A stretch of DNA of 64,000 bases, taken from Halalkalibacillus sediminis. Lineage in GTDB: Bacteria; Bacillota; Bacilli; Bacillales; Alkalibacillaceae. The position numbers and the translations under genes were made by a program. Below the pieces are notes generated by a model, which worked only from the letters and a program-made list of their open reading frames with translations, made no database searches and had not been told where the DNA came from. The stretch spans positions 19,281 to 83,280 of the forward strand of contig NZ_PJNH01000005.1 in the NCBI RefSeq assembly GCF_002844535.1, read 5' to 3'. Shown piece by piece: positions 21,056-34,323 of the stretch (within the stretch, counting starts at the first letter, position 1; each line of letters opens with the position of its first letter).

Positions 21056-21495
21056 TAAATCACCTCAGTTTGACCGCCCGCCGCTTCTACAGCTTCTTTC
21101 GCAGAAGCAGAGAACTTATGCGCTTTAACAGTTAATTTTTTCTCTAGGCTACCATTGCCTAGGATTTTTACTCCTGCCTTCACCTTGCTGATTACTCCTG
21201 ATTCGACTAGCAATTCTGGAGTTACTTCTGTACCCTCATCGAAACGATTCAACGTCTCTAGGTTAACAATTGAATAATCTTTACGGTTCACGTTTGTGAA
21301 ACCACGTTTAGGTAAACGTTGGAATAGAGGCATTTGACCACCTTCGAAACCTGGACGAACACCGCCGCCTGAACGAGCTTTTTGTCCTTTGTGTCCACGG
21401 CCAGAAGTTTTACCATTACCTGAAGCCATTCCACGCCCTACACGGTTACGTTTCTTACGTGTACCTTCACTTCTTTTTAACTCATGAAGTTTCAT
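21055..21495 (-). CDS. rplO: 50S ribosomal protein L15
   Basis: Late-assembly large-subunit protein of 146 residues. The N-terminal extension is rich in Gly, Arg and Lys ([18 protein letters not shown]) and threads into 23S rRNA. The globular part contains [16 protein letters not shown]. It precedes secY directly, with overlapping stop and start codons. Confidence 0.98.
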   Translation of the reverse strand: MKLHELKRSEGTRKKRNRVGRGMASGNGKTSGRGHKGQKARSGGGVRPGFEGGQMPLFQRLPKRGFTNVNRKDYSIVNLETLNRFDEGTEVTPELLVESGVISKVKAGVKILGNGSLEKKLTVKAHKFSASAKEAVEAAGGQTEVI

Positions 21496-21525
21496 TCGAG
21501 CACCTCCTCTTAACGTTATTCTTTA

Positions 21526-21711
21526 TTATGCTTCACTGACTGTTACGAGATGGGATACTTTATCAACCATTCCGCGAATAGTTGGTGTATCTTCATGAAC
21601 AACCGTTTGATGAATCTTATTTAAGCCCAATGCTTTTACAGTGTCTTTTTGAGCTTGTTGTCTCCCAATAACGCTACGTGTGAGGGTGATTTCTAATTTG
21701 TTGTTAGCCAT
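21526..21711 (-). CDS. rpmD: 50S ribosomal protein L30
   Basis: Small 61-residue large-subunit protein ([17 protein letters not shown]...) with the family's [20 protein letters not shown] segment. It lies between rpsE and rplO, its normal place in the spc operon. Confidence 0.97.
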   Translation of the reverse strand: MANNKLEITLTRSVIGRQQAQKDTVKALGLNKIHQTVVHEDTPTIRGMVDKVSHLVTVSEA

Positions 21712-21724
21712 GTCATATCCCTCC

Positions 21725-22252
<528 letters not shown>

Positions 22253-22615
22253 TTAAAATTGCAATCCTGCTTCGCGAGCCGATTCAGCAAGTGCTTTTAC
22301 ACGACCGTGATATAAGTAACCCCCGCGATCAAATACAACTGATTGATATCCTTTGTCTACTGCACGTTTAGCGATTAGTTCGCCAACCTTTTTAGCAGCT
22401 TCCACATTACCCGTTCCTTCGTTATTGAATTCTGGATCTACTGTAGATGCACTTACTAATGTTTGACCAGCGATATCATCAATAAGTTGTGCATACATGT
22501 GTTTATTTGAACGGTACACGTTTAAGCGTGGACGCTCGTTTGTACCGAAAAGATTACGACGTAAACGATAGTGACGCTTTTTACGGACAGCGTTCTTATC
22601 TTGCTTCGTGATCAT
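22253..22615 (-). CDS. rplR: 50S ribosomal protein L18
   Basis: A 120-residue 5S-rRNA-binding protein. It has the basic N-terminus [18 protein letters not shown], then [18 protein letters not shown] and the end [17 protein letters not shown]. It is adjacent to rpsE at 24 bp. Confidence 0.98.
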   Translation of the reverse strand: MITKQDKNAVRKKRHYRLRRNLFGTNERPRLNVYRSNKHMYAQLIDDIAGQTLVSASTVDPEFNNEGTGNVEAAKKVGELIAKRAVDKGYQSVVFDRGGYLYHGRVKALAESAREAGLQF

Positions 22616-22647
22616 CTAGGTCACTCCTTCCTATCTCTTAACGGATA

Positions 22648-23184
22648 TTATTTAGCAGTTTTACCTTCTTTACGACGTACATGTTCACCTTCATAACGAA
22701 CACCTTTACCTTTATAAGGTTCTGGAGTACGAATTGAGCGAATATTAGCCGCAACTGCTCCTACTTTTTCTTTATCGATTCCTTTAACAACAATCTTCGT
22801 GTTTGAAGGTACTTCAATATCGACACCTTCTAATGGCTCCATCTCTACAGGGTGAGAATAACCAGCGTTTACCACTAGCTTCTTACCTTGCATCTGAGCA
22901 CGGTAACCGACACCTTGAACTTCTAATGCTTTTTCAAAGCCGTTAGTAACACCTTCAACCATGTTACCGATCAAGCTACGCGTTGTACCATGCAGAGAAC
23001 GATGAAGCTTAGAGTCGCTTGGACGTTCTACAGTCAACACGTTGTCATTTATATTGATGGTCATATCTTCGTGCAATTCACGAGTCAATTCCCCTTTTGG
23101 TCCTTTAACCGTAACTACGTTGTTATCTAATTTGATCTCAACCCCGCTCGGAATTTCTAAATGTTTCAAACCTACACGTGACAT
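22648..23184 (-). CDS. rplF: 50S ribosomal protein L6
   Basis: A 178-residue protein at the GTPase-associated centre, composed of two similar domains. It has [16 protein letters not shown] at the start and the signature [22 protein letters not shown] at the C-terminus (cut here at 20 residues: [20 protein letters not shown]). The length matches B. subtilis. Confidence 0.98.
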   Translation of the reverse strand: MSRVGLKHLEIPSGVEIKLDNNVVTVKGPKGELTRELHEDMTININDNVLTVERPSDSKLHRSLHGTTRSLIGNMVEGVTNGFEKALEVQGVGYRAQMQGKKLVVNAGYSHPVEMEPLEGVDIEVPSNTKIVVKGIDKEKVGAVAANIRSIRTPEPYKGKGVRYEGEHVRRKEGKTAK

Positions 23185-23214
23185 ACATTACACCTCCTGA
23201 CTAAACAGTATTCA

Positions 23215-23613
23215 TTACCAAATGTAAGCTAAGACTTCGCCGCCTATTGCTTGTTGACGTGCTTCTTTATCCGTTAAAACACCATTAGATGTTGATACTA
23301 CCGCAATACCTAAACCATTTAGTACGCGAGGCAGTTCATCTGACTTCGCGTAAACGCGTAGTCCTGGTTTACTGATTCTTTTGATTCCTGAAATTACTCG
23401 GTCATTATCACCGCTATATTTCAAGAATAGGCGTAGAACACCTTGTTTACTATCTTCAATATATTCGTAATCGCGAATGAAACCTTCACGCTTCAAAATA
23501 TCAACAATGTCTTTTTTCAGTTTAGAAGCAGGTACCTCTAACTGATCATGACGTACCATGTTTGCATTACGAATTCTTGTTAGCATATCCGCAATTGGAT
23601 CTGTCATTGCCAT
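23215..23613 (-). CDS. rpsH: 30S ribosomal protein S8
   Basis: Primary 16S rRNA-binding protein that in many bacteria also represses its own operon. The 132 residues start [16 protein letters not shown], with AGGAGG 10 bases upstream, and contain [11 protein letters not shown] and the C-terminal [18 protein letters not shown] signature. Confidence 0.98.
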   Translation of the reverse strand: MAMTDPIADMLTRIRNANMVRHDQLEVPASKLKKDIVDILKREGFIRDYEYIEDSKQGVLRLFLKYSGDNDRVISGIKRISKPGLRVYAKSDELPRVLNGLGIAVVSTSNGVLTDKEARQQAIGGEVLAYIW

Positions 23614-23643
23614 TTGTACATTACCTCCTTCCCCACGATGGGA

Positions 23644-23856
<213 letters not shown>

Positions 23857-24396
23857 TTACTGTTTGAATGGCATTCCCATTTGAGCTAGAAGTTCACGTC
23901 CTTCTTCGTCTGTATCAGCTGTTGTTACGATAACAACATCCATACCACGAACTTTGTTTACTTGATCATAATCGATTTCCGGGAAAATTAACTGTTCTTT
24001 AACACCTAGTGTGTAGTTACCGCGACCGTCAAACGCCTTGCTTGAGATTCCACGGAAGTCACGTACACGAGGTAGAGATACAGCAATAAGTTTCTCAAGA
24101 AACTCATACATACGCTCGCCACGTAGAGTAACTTTCGTACCAATCGGCATTCCTTCACGTAAACGGAAACCAGCGATTGATTTCTTAGCGCGAGTAACTG
24201 TAGGTTTTTGACCGGAAATAAGTGATAATTCCTCTACAGCATTGTCAAGCGATTTTGAATTAGAAACAGCGTCACCAACACCCATGTTGATTACGACTTT
24301 CTCAATTCTTGGCGCTTGCATAACTGAATTGTATTCAAATTTATTCACTAAAGATGGTACAATTTCTTCGTTATATTTTTGTTTTAGTGCGTTCAT
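23857..24396 (-). CDS. rplE: 50S ribosomal protein L5
   Basis: A 179-residue 5S-rRNA-binding protein that contacts P-site tRNA. It has [18 protein letters not shown], the [15 protein letters not shown] motif and the end [11 protein letters not shown]. It is 26 bp after rplX. Confidence 0.98.
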   Translation of the reverse strand: MNALKQKYNEEIVPSLVNKFEYNSVMQAPRIEKVVINMGVGDAVSNSKSLDNAVEELSLISGQKPTVTRAKKSIAGFRLREGMPIGTKVTLRGERMYEFLEKLIAVSLPRVRDFRGISSKAFDGRGNYTLGVKEQLIFPEIDYDQVNKVRGMDVVIVTTADTDEEGRELLAQMGMPFKQ

Positions 24397-24422
24397 GTGA
24401 TAGCCCTCCTTTCGCAGCTAAA

Positions 24423-24734
24423 CTATTTATCTAAAGGTTCACCTGACTTCTTAGCAATGCGAATTTTTTTACCGTCGCGAACTTCATACCCTACACGAGT
24501 TGGTTCGCCTGTCTTTGAATCTACTGGCATTACGTTTGAAACATGGATCGGAGCTTCTTGAGTTAAGATTCCGCCCTGCGGATTCTCTTGAGAAGGTTTC
24601 GCATGTTTTTTAACGTAATTGACGCCTTCTACTAACACGCGATCTTTCTTTGGAAAAGCTTCCAATACCGCGCCTTCTTTGCCTTTATCTTTACCTGAAA
24701 TTACTACTACTTTATCGCCTTTCTTTACATGCAT
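24423..24734 (-). CDS. rplX: 50S ribosomal protein L24
   Basis: Assembly-initiator protein of the large subunit. It has 103 residues from ATG 24734 ([19 protein letters not shown]) with a typical KOW motif; 12 further in-frame codons lie upstream but include the ribosome-binding region. It contains [18 protein letters not shown], conserved in Bacilli. Confidence 0.97.
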   Translation of the reverse strand: MHVKKGDKVVVISGKDKGKEGAVLEAFPKKDRVLVEGVNYVKKHAKPSQENPQGGILTQEAPIHVSNVMPVDSKTGEPTRVGYEVRDGKKIRIAKKSGEPLDK

Positions 24735-24770
24735 GAATCGTGCACCTCCTTGCAAGGCTTTGATTTTCAA

Positions 24771-25139
24771 TTATAAAACTTCTGGAGCTAATGATACGAT
24801 CTTCATGAACTTGTTATCACGTAATTCACGAGCTACCGGTCCAAAGATACGCGTTCCACTTGGACTTTTATCTTCACGTACAATTACTGCAGCGTTCTCA
24901 TCGAAACGGATGTATGATCCATCTTTACGACGAACACCACTCTTAGAACGTACGATTACTGCTCTAACTACTTCACCTTTTTTGACAACGCCACCTGGTG
25001 TAGCATTTTTTACGGAACAGACGATTACATCGCCAATGTTAGCCGTTTTACGTCCAGATCCGCCCAATACTTTAATAGTTTGAACTTCACGAGCACCAGA
25101 GTTGTCAGCAACTTTTAATCGAGTTTCCTGTTGAATCAT
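24771..25139 (-). CDS. rplN: 50S ribosomal protein L14
   Basis: A 122-residue intersubunit-bridge protein and docking site for the silencing factor RsfS in the family. It begins [19 protein letters not shown] and contains the [15 protein letters not shown] signature. It lies between rpsQ and rplX. Confidence 0.98.
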   Translation of the reverse strand: MIQQETRLKVADNSGAREVQTIKVLGGSGRKTANIGDVIVCSVKNATPGGVVKKGEVVRAVIVRSKSGVRRKDGSYIRFDENAAVIVREDKSPSGTRIFGPVARELRDNKFMKIVSLAPEVL

Positions 25140-25181
25140 ACGATTGTTACCTCCCTTCGGAATGCTTCCGAGCGAACATTA

Positions 25182-25445
25182 TTAAATAATGACGGCTTCT
25201 TCTACAACTTCTACTAGACGGAAACGTTTCGTTGCTGATAGCGGACGAGTTTCCATAATAGTTACAACATCACCATTTTTAGCTTGGTTGTTTTCATCAT
25301 GAGTTTTGAATTTCTTAGAATATTTAACACGCTTACCGTATAACGGGTGAAATTTATAAGTTTCAACAAGAACGGTAATTGTTTTATCCATTTTGTCAGA
25401 GATTACACGACCAGTGTAAGCTTTACGATTGTTGCGTTCTTCCAT
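25182..25445 (-). CDS. rpsQ: 30S ribosomal protein S17
   Basis: An 87-residue OB-fold protein that binds 16S rRNA early in assembly. It starts [20 protein letters not shown] and contains the conserved [19 protein letters not shown]. It is 21 bp after rpmC. Confidence 0.98.
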   Translation of the reverse strand: MEERNNRKAYTGRVISDKMDKTITVLVETYKFHPLYGKRVKYSKKFKTHDENNQAKNGDVVTIMETRPLSATKRFRLVEVVEEAVII

Positions 25446-25466
25446 TTGAGGGTGACCTCCTCTCGA

Positions 25467-26094
<628 letters not shown>

Positions 26095-26118
26095 ATTGCT
26101 GATCCCCCTTCCTTGTAA

Positions 26119-26754
26119 TTATTTTTTAGTTGGAAGGACTTCTCCACGATAGATCCACACTTTTACACCTAATTTACCATAAGTAGTGTCTGCTTCTGCA
26201 GTTCCGTAATCGATGTCTGCACGAAGTGTGTGAAGTGGTACAGTACCTTCGTTGTATTGTTCGGCACGAGCGATATCTGCTCCGCCTAGACGTCCTGAAA
26301 CCTGTGTTTTAACACCTTTCGCACCTGAACGCATAGCACGCTGAATAGCTTGCTTCTGCACACGACGGAAAGATACACGGTTTTCTAGTTGACGCGCGAT
26401 ATTTTCAGCAACTAATGTCGCATCTAATTCTGGTTTTTTAACTTCAACGATGTTGATGTGAACACGTTTACCAGTTAATTCATTTAACTTTGTACGTAAT
26501 GCTTCAACTTCTGATCCACCTTTACCAATAACCATTCCTGGCTTTGCAGTGTGGATAGAAATATTCACACGATTAGCAGCACGTTCAATTTCGATAGTTG
26601 AAACGGCTGAATCAGTTAGTCGGTTTTCAATATACTCACGAATTTCGATGTCTTCATGCAATAGCTCAGCATAGTTATTGCCACCATACCATTTAGATTC
26701 CCAATCGCGAATAACTCCTACACGAAGACCTTTCGGGTTAATTTTTTGACCCAC
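26119..26754 (-). CDS. rpsC: 30S ribosomal protein S3
   Basis: A 211-residue head protein that forms part of the mRNA entry helicase. It has an N-terminal KH domain ([15 protein letters not shown]) and the C-terminal domain with [18 protein letters not shown]. It is slightly shorter than B. subtilis S3 at the C-terminus, within the normal range. Confidence 0.98.
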   Translation of the reverse strand: MGQKINPKGLRVGVIRDWESKWYGGNNYAELLHEDIEIREYIENRLTDSAVSTIEIERAANRVNISIHTAKPGMVIGKGGSEVEALRTKLNELTGKRVHINIVEVKKPELDATLVAENIARQLENRVSFRRVQKQAIQRAMRSGAKGVKTQVSGRLGGADIARAEQYNEGTVPLHTLRADIDYGTAEADTTYGKLGVKVWIYRGEVLPTKK

Positions 26755-26757
26755 TGA

Positions 26758-27102
26758 CTATCCCTCCTTTTTTTCTGATACCACAACGGTGATGTGGCTT
26801 GTGCGCTTGTTAATTGCGCTTGCACGCCCTTGTGCACGTGGGCGGAATCTTTTTAACGTTACACCTTCATTTACAAATGCTTGAGATACTACTAAGTTAT
26901 CTGTATCTAACTCATAGTTGTGTTCAGCATTTGCTACTGCAGAGTTTAATACTTTCTCCACAATTGGTGATGCACCACGATTCGCATTCTTTAAGATCGC
27001 GATAGCTTCGCCAACATCTTTTCCTCGAATTAAATCGACAACTAAACGAGCTTTACGAGGAGCGATACGTACTGTTTTTGCTACAGCTTTGGCTTGTTGC
27101 AT
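26758..27102 (-). CDS. rplV: 50S ribosomal protein L22
   Basis: A 114-residue protein that lines the peptide tunnel with an extended beta hairpin. It has the signature [20 protein letters not shown]. No insertion or deletion of the macrolide-resistance type is visible in the hairpin. It lies 3 bp before rpsC. Confidence 0.98.
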   Translation of the reverse strand: MQQAKAVAKTVRIAPRKARLVVDLIRGKDVGEAIAILKNANRGASPIVEKVLNSAVANAEHNYELDTDNLVVSQAFVNEGVTLKRFRPRAQGRASAINKRTSHITVVVSEKKEG

Positions 27103-27122
27103 CTTGTGTTACCTCCTCTCAC

Positions 27123-27401
27123 CTATCGGTTTGTCTTTTTATCGTCGCCAGAGTGGCCTTTAAACGTTCTTGTTGGAGCGAATTCTCCAAGCTTGTGTCC
27201 GACCATATCTTCTGTGACATAAACAGGTACATGTTTACGTCCATCATATACCGCAATTGTGTGCCCAACGAAGTGTGGGAAGATTGTAGAACGACGTGAC
27301 CAAGTCTTGATGACCTGCTTTTTGTTGCTATCGTTCATTTCATCGACTTTCTTCAACAGATGGTCATCTGCAAAAGGTCCCTTTTTTAAACTACGACCCA
27401 T
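27123..27401 (-). CDS. rpsS: 30S ribosomal protein S19
   Basis: A 92-residue head protein that partners S13. It is read from ATG 27401 ([18 protein letters not shown]); codons further upstream include the ribosome-binding site. It has the [20 protein letters not shown] signature. Confidence 0.98.
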   Translation of the reverse strand: MGRSLKKGPFADDHLLKKVDEMNDSNKKQVIKTWSRRSTIFPHFVGHTIAVYDGRKHVPVYVTEDMVGHKLGEFAPTRTFKGHSGDDKKTNR

Positions 27402-27455
27402 GTATAGTCCTCCTTCCGTACTCAAGCAATGCTGAGAAGCATCAACTTGCTAAGA

Positions 27456-28295
27456 TTATTTCTTCTTTTTCTTACGACGGCGTACGATATATTTATCTGA
27501 TGGTTTATTACGCTTACGAGTCTTAAGTCCAAGTGTTGGTTTGCCCCATGGTGACATTGGAGATGGAAGTCCGATTGGAGCTCTACCTTCACCACCACCG
27601 TGTGGGTGATCCGCAGGGTTCATAACAGAACCACGTACTGTAGGACGAATACCTTTCCAACGGCTACGGCCTGCTTTACCAACTTTAACTAGTTCATGCT
27701 CTAGATTACCTACTTGACCGACTGTTGCACGGCAAGTTGATAGAATCATACGAGTTTCGCCTGATGATAGACGTACTAGTGTATATTTTTCTTCACGACC
27801 TAGGATTTGAGCTTGAGCTCCTGCTGAACGGACTAATTGTCCGCCACGTCCTGGCTTCAATTCGATGTTGTGTACGATAGTACCAACTGGAATGTTTTTA
27901 AGTTCTAATGAATTACCCATTTTGATGTCAGCTTTTTCGCCTGACATGATCTCTTGGTCTACTTTTAGACCTTTAGGTGCAAGGATATAACGCTTTTCCC
28001 CGTCTACATATTTGATTAAAGCAATATTAGCAGAGCGGTTCGGGTCATATTCGATTGTAGCAACGCGACCTGGTATACCATCTTTGTCACGCTTGAAATC
28101 GATGACACGGTATTTACGTTTGTGTCCTCCACCCTGATGGCGAGTAGTTAATTTACCTTGGTTATTACGACCAGCATTCTTTTTAAGTGGTGTAAGCAAG
28201 GATTTTTCTGGAGTGTTCGTCGTGATCTCATCGTTTGTAAGAGTAGTCATGTGACGACGTCCATTTGTAATCGGCTTGTACTTCTTGATCGCCAT
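27456..28295 (-). CDS. rplB: 50S ribosomal protein L2
   Basis: A 279-residue protein, essential for subunit joining and peptidyl transfer. It includes the conserved [31 protein letters not shown] (with the near-catalytic-centre histidine) and a lysine-rich C-terminus. Confidence 0.98.
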   Translation of the reverse strand: MAIKKYKPITNGRRHMTTLTNDEITTNTPEKSLLTPLKKNAGRNNQGKLTTRHQGGGHKRKYRVIDFKRDKDGIPGRVATIEYDPNRSANIALIKYVDGEKRYILAPKGLKVDQEIMSGEKADIKMGNSLELKNIPVGTIVHNIELKPGRGGQLVRSAGAQAQILGREEKYTLVRLSSGETRMILSTCRATVGQVGNLEHELVKVGKAGRSRWKGIRPTVRGSVMNPADHPHGGGEGRAPIGLPSPMSPWGKPTLGLKTRKRNKPSDKYIVRRRKKKKK

Positions 28296-28337
28296 CTTTT
28301 TTCCCTCCTTTTAAGAATCTTTATTTTTTATTCCGAC

Positions 28338-28628
28338 TTAAGCACCTTCGAAGAAGTCTAATTCTTCACTGTCAGGTGTTAATGTTACGACTGCTTTTTT
28401 ACGATCTGGGCGGAAACCACCGTATCTTCCCATTCTTCTGAACTTACCTTTAAGGTTGATCGTATTAACTTTATCTACTTTTACACCGAAAATCATTTCT
28501 ATTGCATGTTTGATTTCAGTTTTATTGGCATTCTTAGAAACTTCAAAAGTATATTTCTTTTCAGCCATTAAATCAGCAGATTGTTCTGTAATTACTGGGC
28601 GCTTTATAATATCTCTTGGTTCTTTCAT
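28338..28628 (-). CDS. rplW: 50S ribosomal protein L23
   Basis: A 96-residue tunnel-exit protein that docks trigger factor and SRP. It starts [20 protein letters not shown] and contains [20 protein letters not shown]. Start and rplD stop overlap as TAATG. Confidence 0.98.
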   Translation of the reverse strand: MKEPRDIIKRPVITEQSADLMAEKKYTFEVSKNANKTEIKHAIEMIFGVKVDKVNTINLKGKFRRMGRYGGFRPDRKKAVVTLTPDSEELDFFEGA

Positions 28629-29251
28629 TATGCAAGCACCTCCCCTGCTTTTTCCGCTGCTTCTTTCGTGATAAACAGCTTGTCATGCTTAACCAAATCC
28701 AAAACGTTTACTTGATCTAATGAAAGAACTTCAACATTTTGTAGGTTGTTTGCAGAACGTTCTACTACTTCGTCACGATCAGCAGTTACAATTAATACTT
28801 TTTTGCTAGCTTCAAAACTGCTTAGCATGTTAACAACTTCTTTTGTCTTAGGTGCTTCAATGCTTAATGAATCTAGTACAAAGATGTCGTCTGACTGTAC
28901 TTTAGATGCATAAGCTGAACGAAGCGCTAAGCGACGTACTTTTTTAGGTAGCTTGAAGCTATAGCTACGTGGTGTAGGGCCGAATACAACTCCTCCACCT
29001 ACCCATTGTGGTGAACGGATTGAACCTTGACGGGCACGACCTGTACCTTTTTGGCGCCATGGCTTGCGTCCTCCACCGCTTACTTCAGAGCGATTTTTAA
29101 CTTTATGAGTTCCTTGGCGTAGGTTCGCTTGTTGCATAACGACAGCATCTTTCATTACTGATTCGTTTGGTTCGATACCAAACACGTTATCTGCAAGTTC
29201 AACATCACCAACTTTAGAACCCGATTGGTTATATAGTGCTACTTTAGGCAT
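28628..29251 (-). CDS. rplD: 50S ribosomal protein L4
   Basis: A 207-residue protein with a tunnel-lining loop ([19 protein letters not shown]), wild type at positions known for macrolide resistance. In E. coli, L4 represses the S10 operon through its leader; the structured leader upstream of rpsJ here makes that worth testing. Confidence 0.98.
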   Translation of the reverse strand: MPKVALYNQSGSKVGDVELADNVFGIEPNESVMKDAVVMQQANLRQGTHKVKNRSEVSGGGRKPWRQKGTGRARQGSIRSPQWVGGGVVFGPTPRSYSFKLPKKVRRLALRSAYASKVQSDDIFVLDSLSIEAPKTKEVVNMLSSFEASKKVLIVTADRDEVVERSANNLQNVEVLSLDQVNVLDLVKHDKLFITKEAAEKAGEVLA

Positions 29252-29280
29252 GACATATCCTCCCTTCGTTAGTTATTTTG

Positions 29281-29907
29281 TTACGCCTTAACCGCACTTG
29301 CTATTTTAACGTAAGATTTTTTAGGTCCTGGGACATTACCTTTGATAAGGATCAAGCTGTTTTCAGCATCAACCTTAACAACTTCTAGGTTTTGAAGAGT
29401 TACTGTTTCTCCACCCATTTGTCCTGGAATCTTCTTACCTTTGAATACACGCATTGGGTCAATAACACCCATCGCACCTGGTCCACGGTGATAGTGAGAA
29501 CCGTGAGTCATAGGTCCGCGAGATTGGTTGTGTCTCTTAATTGAACCTTGGAAACCTTTACCTTTAGAAGTTCCGGTTACATCAACCATTTGACCTGCTT
29601 CGAACATATCCACACTCAATTCTTGGCCGACTTCAAAGTCGTCAAGATTTGCGTTACGGATTTCGCGAACGAAGCGCTTAGGTGTTGCACTAGCTTTATC
29701 CGCATGGCCTTTCTCAGCTTTTCTGATTCGATTTGCTTTTTGGTCAGCAAAACCGATTTGTACAGCTTCGTAGCCATCGTTTTCCATTGTCTTCTTTTGA
29801 AGAACAACGTTTCCTTCTGCTTGAATCACTGTTACAGGAACTAATTCACCATTCTCAGAGAATAGTTGAGTCATTCCAACTTTACGTCCTAAGATTCCTT
29901 GCGCCAT
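29281..29907 (-). CDS. rplC: 50S ribosomal protein L3
   Basis: A 208-residue early assembly protein. It has the loop that reaches the peptidyl-transferase centre ([20 protein letters not shown], with [10 protein letters not shown] before it). It starts [16 protein letters not shown], 21 bp after rpsJ. Confidence 0.98.
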   Translation of the reverse strand: MAQGILGRKVGMTQLFSENGELVPVTVIQAEGNVVLQKKTMENDGYEAVQIGFADQKANRIRKAEKGHADKASATPKRFVREIRNANLDDFEVGQELSVDMFEAGQMVDVTGTSKGKGFQGSIKRHNQSRGPMTHGSHYHRGPGAMGVIDPMRVFKGKKIPGQMGGETVTLQNLEVVKVDAENSLILIKGNVPGPKKSYVKIASAVKA

Positions 29908-29927
29908 CCGTTACACCTCCTATAAAT

Positions 29928-30236
29928 TTATAATTTAATTTCGATATCTACGCCAGATGGTAAATCTAAACGCATCAATGAATCCACTGTTTGTGGAGAC
30001 GGGCTCAGAATATCAATCAAGCGTTTATGTGTACGCATTTCGAACTGCTCACGAGCATCTTTATACTTGTGAACCGCACGTAAGATTGTGTATACAGAGC
30101 GTTCTGTTGGCAACGGTATTGGACCAGATACTTCTGCTCCTGAACGTTTTGCCGTTTCTACGATTTTAACAGCTGACTGATCTAACACCTTGTGATCATA
30201 AGCTTTTAATCGGATACGAATCTTCTCTTTTGCCAT
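29928..30236 (-). CDS. rpsJ: 30S ribosomal protein S10
   Basis: First gene of the S10 operon. It has 102 residues from ATG 30236 ([20 protein letters not shown]); eight more in-frame codons upstream overlap the ribosome-binding site. S10 binds 16S rRNA in the head and, with NusB, joins antitermination complexes in the family. Confidence 0.98.
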   Translation of the reverse strand: MAKEKIRIRLKAYDHKVLDQSAVKIVETAKRSGAEVSGPIPLPTERSVYTILRAVHKYKDAREQFEMRTHKRLIDILSPSPQTVDSLMRLDLPSGVDIEIKL

Positions 30237-30264
30237 TACTTTCCCTCCTTTTTCGCCCATTTTT

Positions 30265-30345
30265 CATAGACTTTTCTCCGTGAAAATTTCCCCACACCTT
30301 GCCATGGCAAAGGGGCCGGGTGTGTCGGCAACCTTTCACTTCATC
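30265..30345 (-). promoter_or_regulatory. Structured 5' leader of the S10 operon
   Basis: Between the promoter and rpsJ the minus-strand transcript carries CACACC (30319-30324) pairing with GGTGTG (30293-30298). These enclose a GC-rich loop and the perfect 12-base palindrome TTGCCATGGCAA (30299-30310). GAAAGGTTGCCGACACACCC leads into it. I recall a similar GC-rich block upstream of rpsJ in other Bacillus species, but could not verify this here. A role in autogenous control is possible but unproven. Confidence 0.5.
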
Positions 30346-30370
30346 GCCTTATATGACTGCAACATTACTT

Positions 30371-30399
30371 ATTATATAGAAATGTTTTGCCTTTTTCAA
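30371..30399 (-). promoter_or_regulatory. Predicted sigma-A promoter of the S10 operon
   Basis: The minus strand reads TTGAAA (30394-30399), a 17-bp spacer, and TATAAT (30371-30376), about 130 bp before rpsJ. It is the only strong promoter between tuf and rpsJ. Confidence 0.8.
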
Positions 30400-30581
30400 G
30401 TAAAATCTATATATCTTTTTTGCAGTCACTTTGTGTATTATACAAAGGATTGCCTTCAGTTTCAACCTTCTGGGTAATATTCAGAATTCTTATTAAAAGA
30501 AATTTTATATTAATAGAAACTAGGTTCTTAAATAAATTAGTTTTTTTAATTTATTCCTTTTACTACTTCTCAATTATAGTC

Positions 30582-30785
30582 CTTGATTCTGACGGATCTT
30601 TGTTAGACCGTGACACCTGCAGGAACAACGCGTGACGAAGATCTACTCGAACAAAAGCCTTTTGTTCGAGTTAGCTGAGGCCGCGCCCGCTGTAAAGGAG
30701 ACACTGCGAACGTTAGGAGAGCAGATGTCGAAATTATTCCCTTTGGGTGTAAGCATCCGTCGATAAATGATTCGACTGAACCAAC
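30582..30785. mobile_element. MITE-like element, copy 2
   Basis: A roughly 204-bp unit whose left end TTGATTCTGACGGATC (30583-30598) almost equals the reverse complement of the right end of copy 1. Its right end GATTCGACTGAACCAAC (30769-30785) matches the same repeat at 14 of 17 positions. Inside are ACTCGAACAAAAG and CTTTTGTTCGAGT forming a 13-bp hairpin, followed by GAGGCCGCGCCCGC, which aligns with GAAGCCGCGCCCCC in copy 1. It encodes no credible protein. It sits between the tuf terminator and the S10 promoter, where B. subtilis has ybaC. The AT-rich stretch 30400-30580 shows nothing else. Confidence 0.7.
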
Positions 30786-30828
30786 TAACCCCAACAATTA
30801 TTAAAGTGCCAATATTATAGAAGACAAA

Positions 30829-30866
30829 TAAAAAACTGCCGAGAAAAATCTCGGCAGTTTCTATTA
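30829..30866 (-). terminator. Terminator after tuf
   Basis: A perfect 12-bp stem AAACTGCCGAGA/TCTCGGCAGTTT with a four-base loop, followed on the minus strand by a T tract. It ends the rpsL-rpsG-fusA-tuf unit. Confidence 0.93.
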
Positions 30867-30880
30867 GTTAAGCAATTAAA

Positions 30881-32071
<1,191 letters not shown>

Positions 32072-32123
32072 TTATATTTCCTCCTTAAAATAATTTCTAT
32101 ATTTTTTATTTTATTGAGAGGCC

Positions 32124-32148
32124 GTCCTTTAGAGTAAATCTAAAGGAC
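32124..32148 (-). other. Perfect hairpin in the fusA-tuf gap
   Basis: GTCCTTTAGA and TCTAAAGGAC form a 10-bp stem with a five-base loop. On the minus strand it is followed by GGCCTCTC rather than a T tract. It is therefore more likely an RNA processing, stability or partial-attenuation element that raises tuf over fusA than a terminator. Function is inferred only. Confidence 0.5.
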
Positions 32149-32194
32149 AACTACTCACAATATTTGTTATAAGGGATTTTTCGAAAAAAATCAA

Positions 32195-34273
32195 TTACTG
32201 TCCACTATTTTTTTTAACAATTTCCTCTGAAATTGATTTAGGAACTTCTTCAAAGTGATCGAAGTGCATAGTGTACGTTCCGCGACCTTGAGTGTTCGAA
32301 CGCAATGATGTTGCGTAACCGAACATTTCAGAAAGTGGTACGAATGCGTTAACGACAGATGCGTTACCACGAGATCCCATTCCTTCTACACGTCCACGAC
32401 GGGAAGTAACGTCACCCATGATATCTCCCATGTATTCTTCAGGAACAACAATTTCAACTTTCATCATTGGCTCTAGAAGAACTGGGCTACATTTTTGTTT
32501 CGCTGCTTTCAATGCCATTGAAGCAGCTACTTTAAATGCTGTTTCGTTTGAGTCGACATCGTGGTAAGAACCATCATATAATGTCGCTTTAACGTCAATC
32601 AATGGATAGCCGGCAACGACACCGTTTTCCATTGCTTCTGCAATACCTGCTTGTACTGCTGGGATGTATTCACGAGGAACAACACCACCGACGATTTTGT
32701 TTTCGAATTCGAATCCTGCGCCCTCTTCATTTGGCTCAAATTTAACCCAAACATGACCGTATTGTCCACGACCACCAGACTGACGTACGAATTTTCCTTC
32801 GACTTCCGCAGATGCGCGGAACGTTTCACGGTAAGCAACTTGTGGAGCACCAACATTTGCTTCCACTTTAAACTCACGCTTCAGACGGTCAACGATAATG
32901 TCTAGGTGAAGCTCACCCATACCATGAATAATCGTTTGGCCTGTCTCTTCGTTCGTTTCTGTACGGAATGTTGGGTCTTCCTCAGCTAGCTTACCAAGAG
33001 CAATCGCCATTTTATCTTGGTCAGCTTTTGATTTTGGTTCAATCGCAACAGCGATAACCGGATCAGGGAAGTCCATAGACTCAAGAATGACGTTGTCTTT
33101 TTCGGCACATAGCGTGTCACCTGTTCCCGTGTCTTTCAGTCCGACACCTGCTGCGATATCACCAGCATATACAGCGTCGACTTCTTCACGGTGGTTAGCG
33201 TGCATTTGTAGGATACGACCTACACGCTCACGCTTGTCTTTTGTTGAGTTCTTCACGTAAGAACCACTCTTCAGAACACCAGAGTAGACACGGAAGAATG
33301 TAATTTTACCAACATAAGGGTCTGTCGCAACTTTAAATGCAAGTGCTGAGAATGGCTCGTTGTCATCTGACTTACGAATGATCTTCTCTTCTGTATCTGC
33401 TACATGACCTTCAATTGCTGGCACATCTAGTGGAGAAGGCAAGTAATCGATTACTGCATCAAGTAGGAGTTGTACCCCTTTGTTCTTAAATGCAGAACCA
33501 CACATAACAGGATAGAATTCAACGTCACAAGTCCCTTGGCGGATTGCAGCTTTGATTTCTGCTGTAGTAAGCTCTTCACCTTCTAGATATTTCATCATTA
33601 GTTCTTCATCTAGTTCAGCAACCGCTTCTACTAAACGGCTACGGTATTCGTCAGCTTGCTCTTTATAATCATCAGGAATTTCGGTAGCTTTCGCACGAGT
33701 TCCTAGATCATCTTCGTAGTAATAAGCTTTCATTTCAACTAGATCAATGATTCCGTCAAAATTATCTTCTGCACCGATTGGCAACTGGATCGGGTGTGCG
33801 TTAGCACCTAGACGATCCTCAAGAGTACCTACAGAGTAAATGAAATCCGCACCGACTTTGTCCATCTTGTTGATGAATACGATACGTGGCACCCCGTAAG
33901 TAGTAGCTTGTCGCCAAACAGTTTCAGTTTGTGGTTCAACACCAGACTGAGCATCAAGAAGTGCTACAGATCCGTCTAGTACACGTAGAGAACGTTCAAC
34001 CTCTACTGTGAAGTCTACGTGTCCTGGTGTATCGATGATATTTATACGATGGTCATTCCATTGGGCTGTGGTCGCAGCAGATGTGATAGTAATACCACGC
34101 TCTTGCTCCTGATCCATCCAGTCCATTTGAGATGCACCTTCGTGAGTTTCTCCCAGCTTATGAATACGTCCTGTATAGAACAAGATACGTTCAGTAGCTG
34201 TCGTTTTCCCGGCGTCAATGTGAGCCATAATACCAATGTTACGATATTTGTCTAAGGAGAACTCTCTTGGCAT
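32195..34273 (-). CDS. fusA: Elongation factor G
   Basis: GTPase that drives translocation. The 692 residues have P-loop AHIDAGKTT near residue 20, [17 protein letters not shown], and domains II-V with [18 protein letters not shown] and SRRGRVEGM. Full length. It lies downstream of rpsG in the str operon. Confidence 0.99.
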   Translation of the reverse strand: MPREFSLDKYRNIGIMAHIDAGKTTATERILFYTGRIHKLGETHEGASQMDWMDQEQERGITITSAATTAQWNDHRINIIDTPGHVDFTVEVERSLRVLDGSVALLDAQSGVEPQTETVWRQATTYGVPRIVFINKMDKVGADFIYSVGTLEDRLGANAHPIQLPIGAEDNFDGIIDLVEMKAYYYEDDLGTRAKATEIPDDYKEQADEYRSRLVEAVAELDEELMMKYLEGEELTTAEIKAAIRQGTCDVEFYPVMCGSAFKNKGVQLLLDAVIDYLPSPLDVPAIEGHVADTEEKIIRKSDDNEPFSALAFKVATDPYVGKITFFRVYSGVLKSGSYVKNSTKDKRERVGRILQMHANHREEVDAVYAGDIAAGVGLKDTGTGDTLCAEKDNVILESMDFPDPVIAVAIEPKSKADQDKMAIALGKLAEEDPTFRTETNEETGQTIIHGMGELHLDIIVDRLKREFKVEANVGAPQVAYRETFRASAEVEGKFVRQSGGRGQYGHVWVKFEPNEEGAGFEFENKIVGGVVPREYIPAVQAGIAEAMENGVVAGYPLIDVKATLYDGSYHDVDSNETAFKVAASMALKAAKQKCSPVLLEPMMKVEIVVPEEYMGDIMGDVTSRRGRVEGMGSRGNASVVNAFVPLSEMFGYATSLRSNTQGRGTYTMHFDHFEEVPKSISEEIVKKNSGQ

Positions 34274-34323
34274 AATTATTTCTCCTTCCTGAATTGAAGT
34301 TTAGTTTTTGTGTTCGTTGATTA

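Noticed and set aside
24619..25083. 154-codon plus-strand frame opposite rplX and rplN
   Set aside because: Antisense to two certain ribosomal genes and without a start signal.
30603..30797. 64-codon minus-strand reading frame
   Set aside because: It lies entirely in the second MITE-like element and follows its hairpin arms; not a credible protein.
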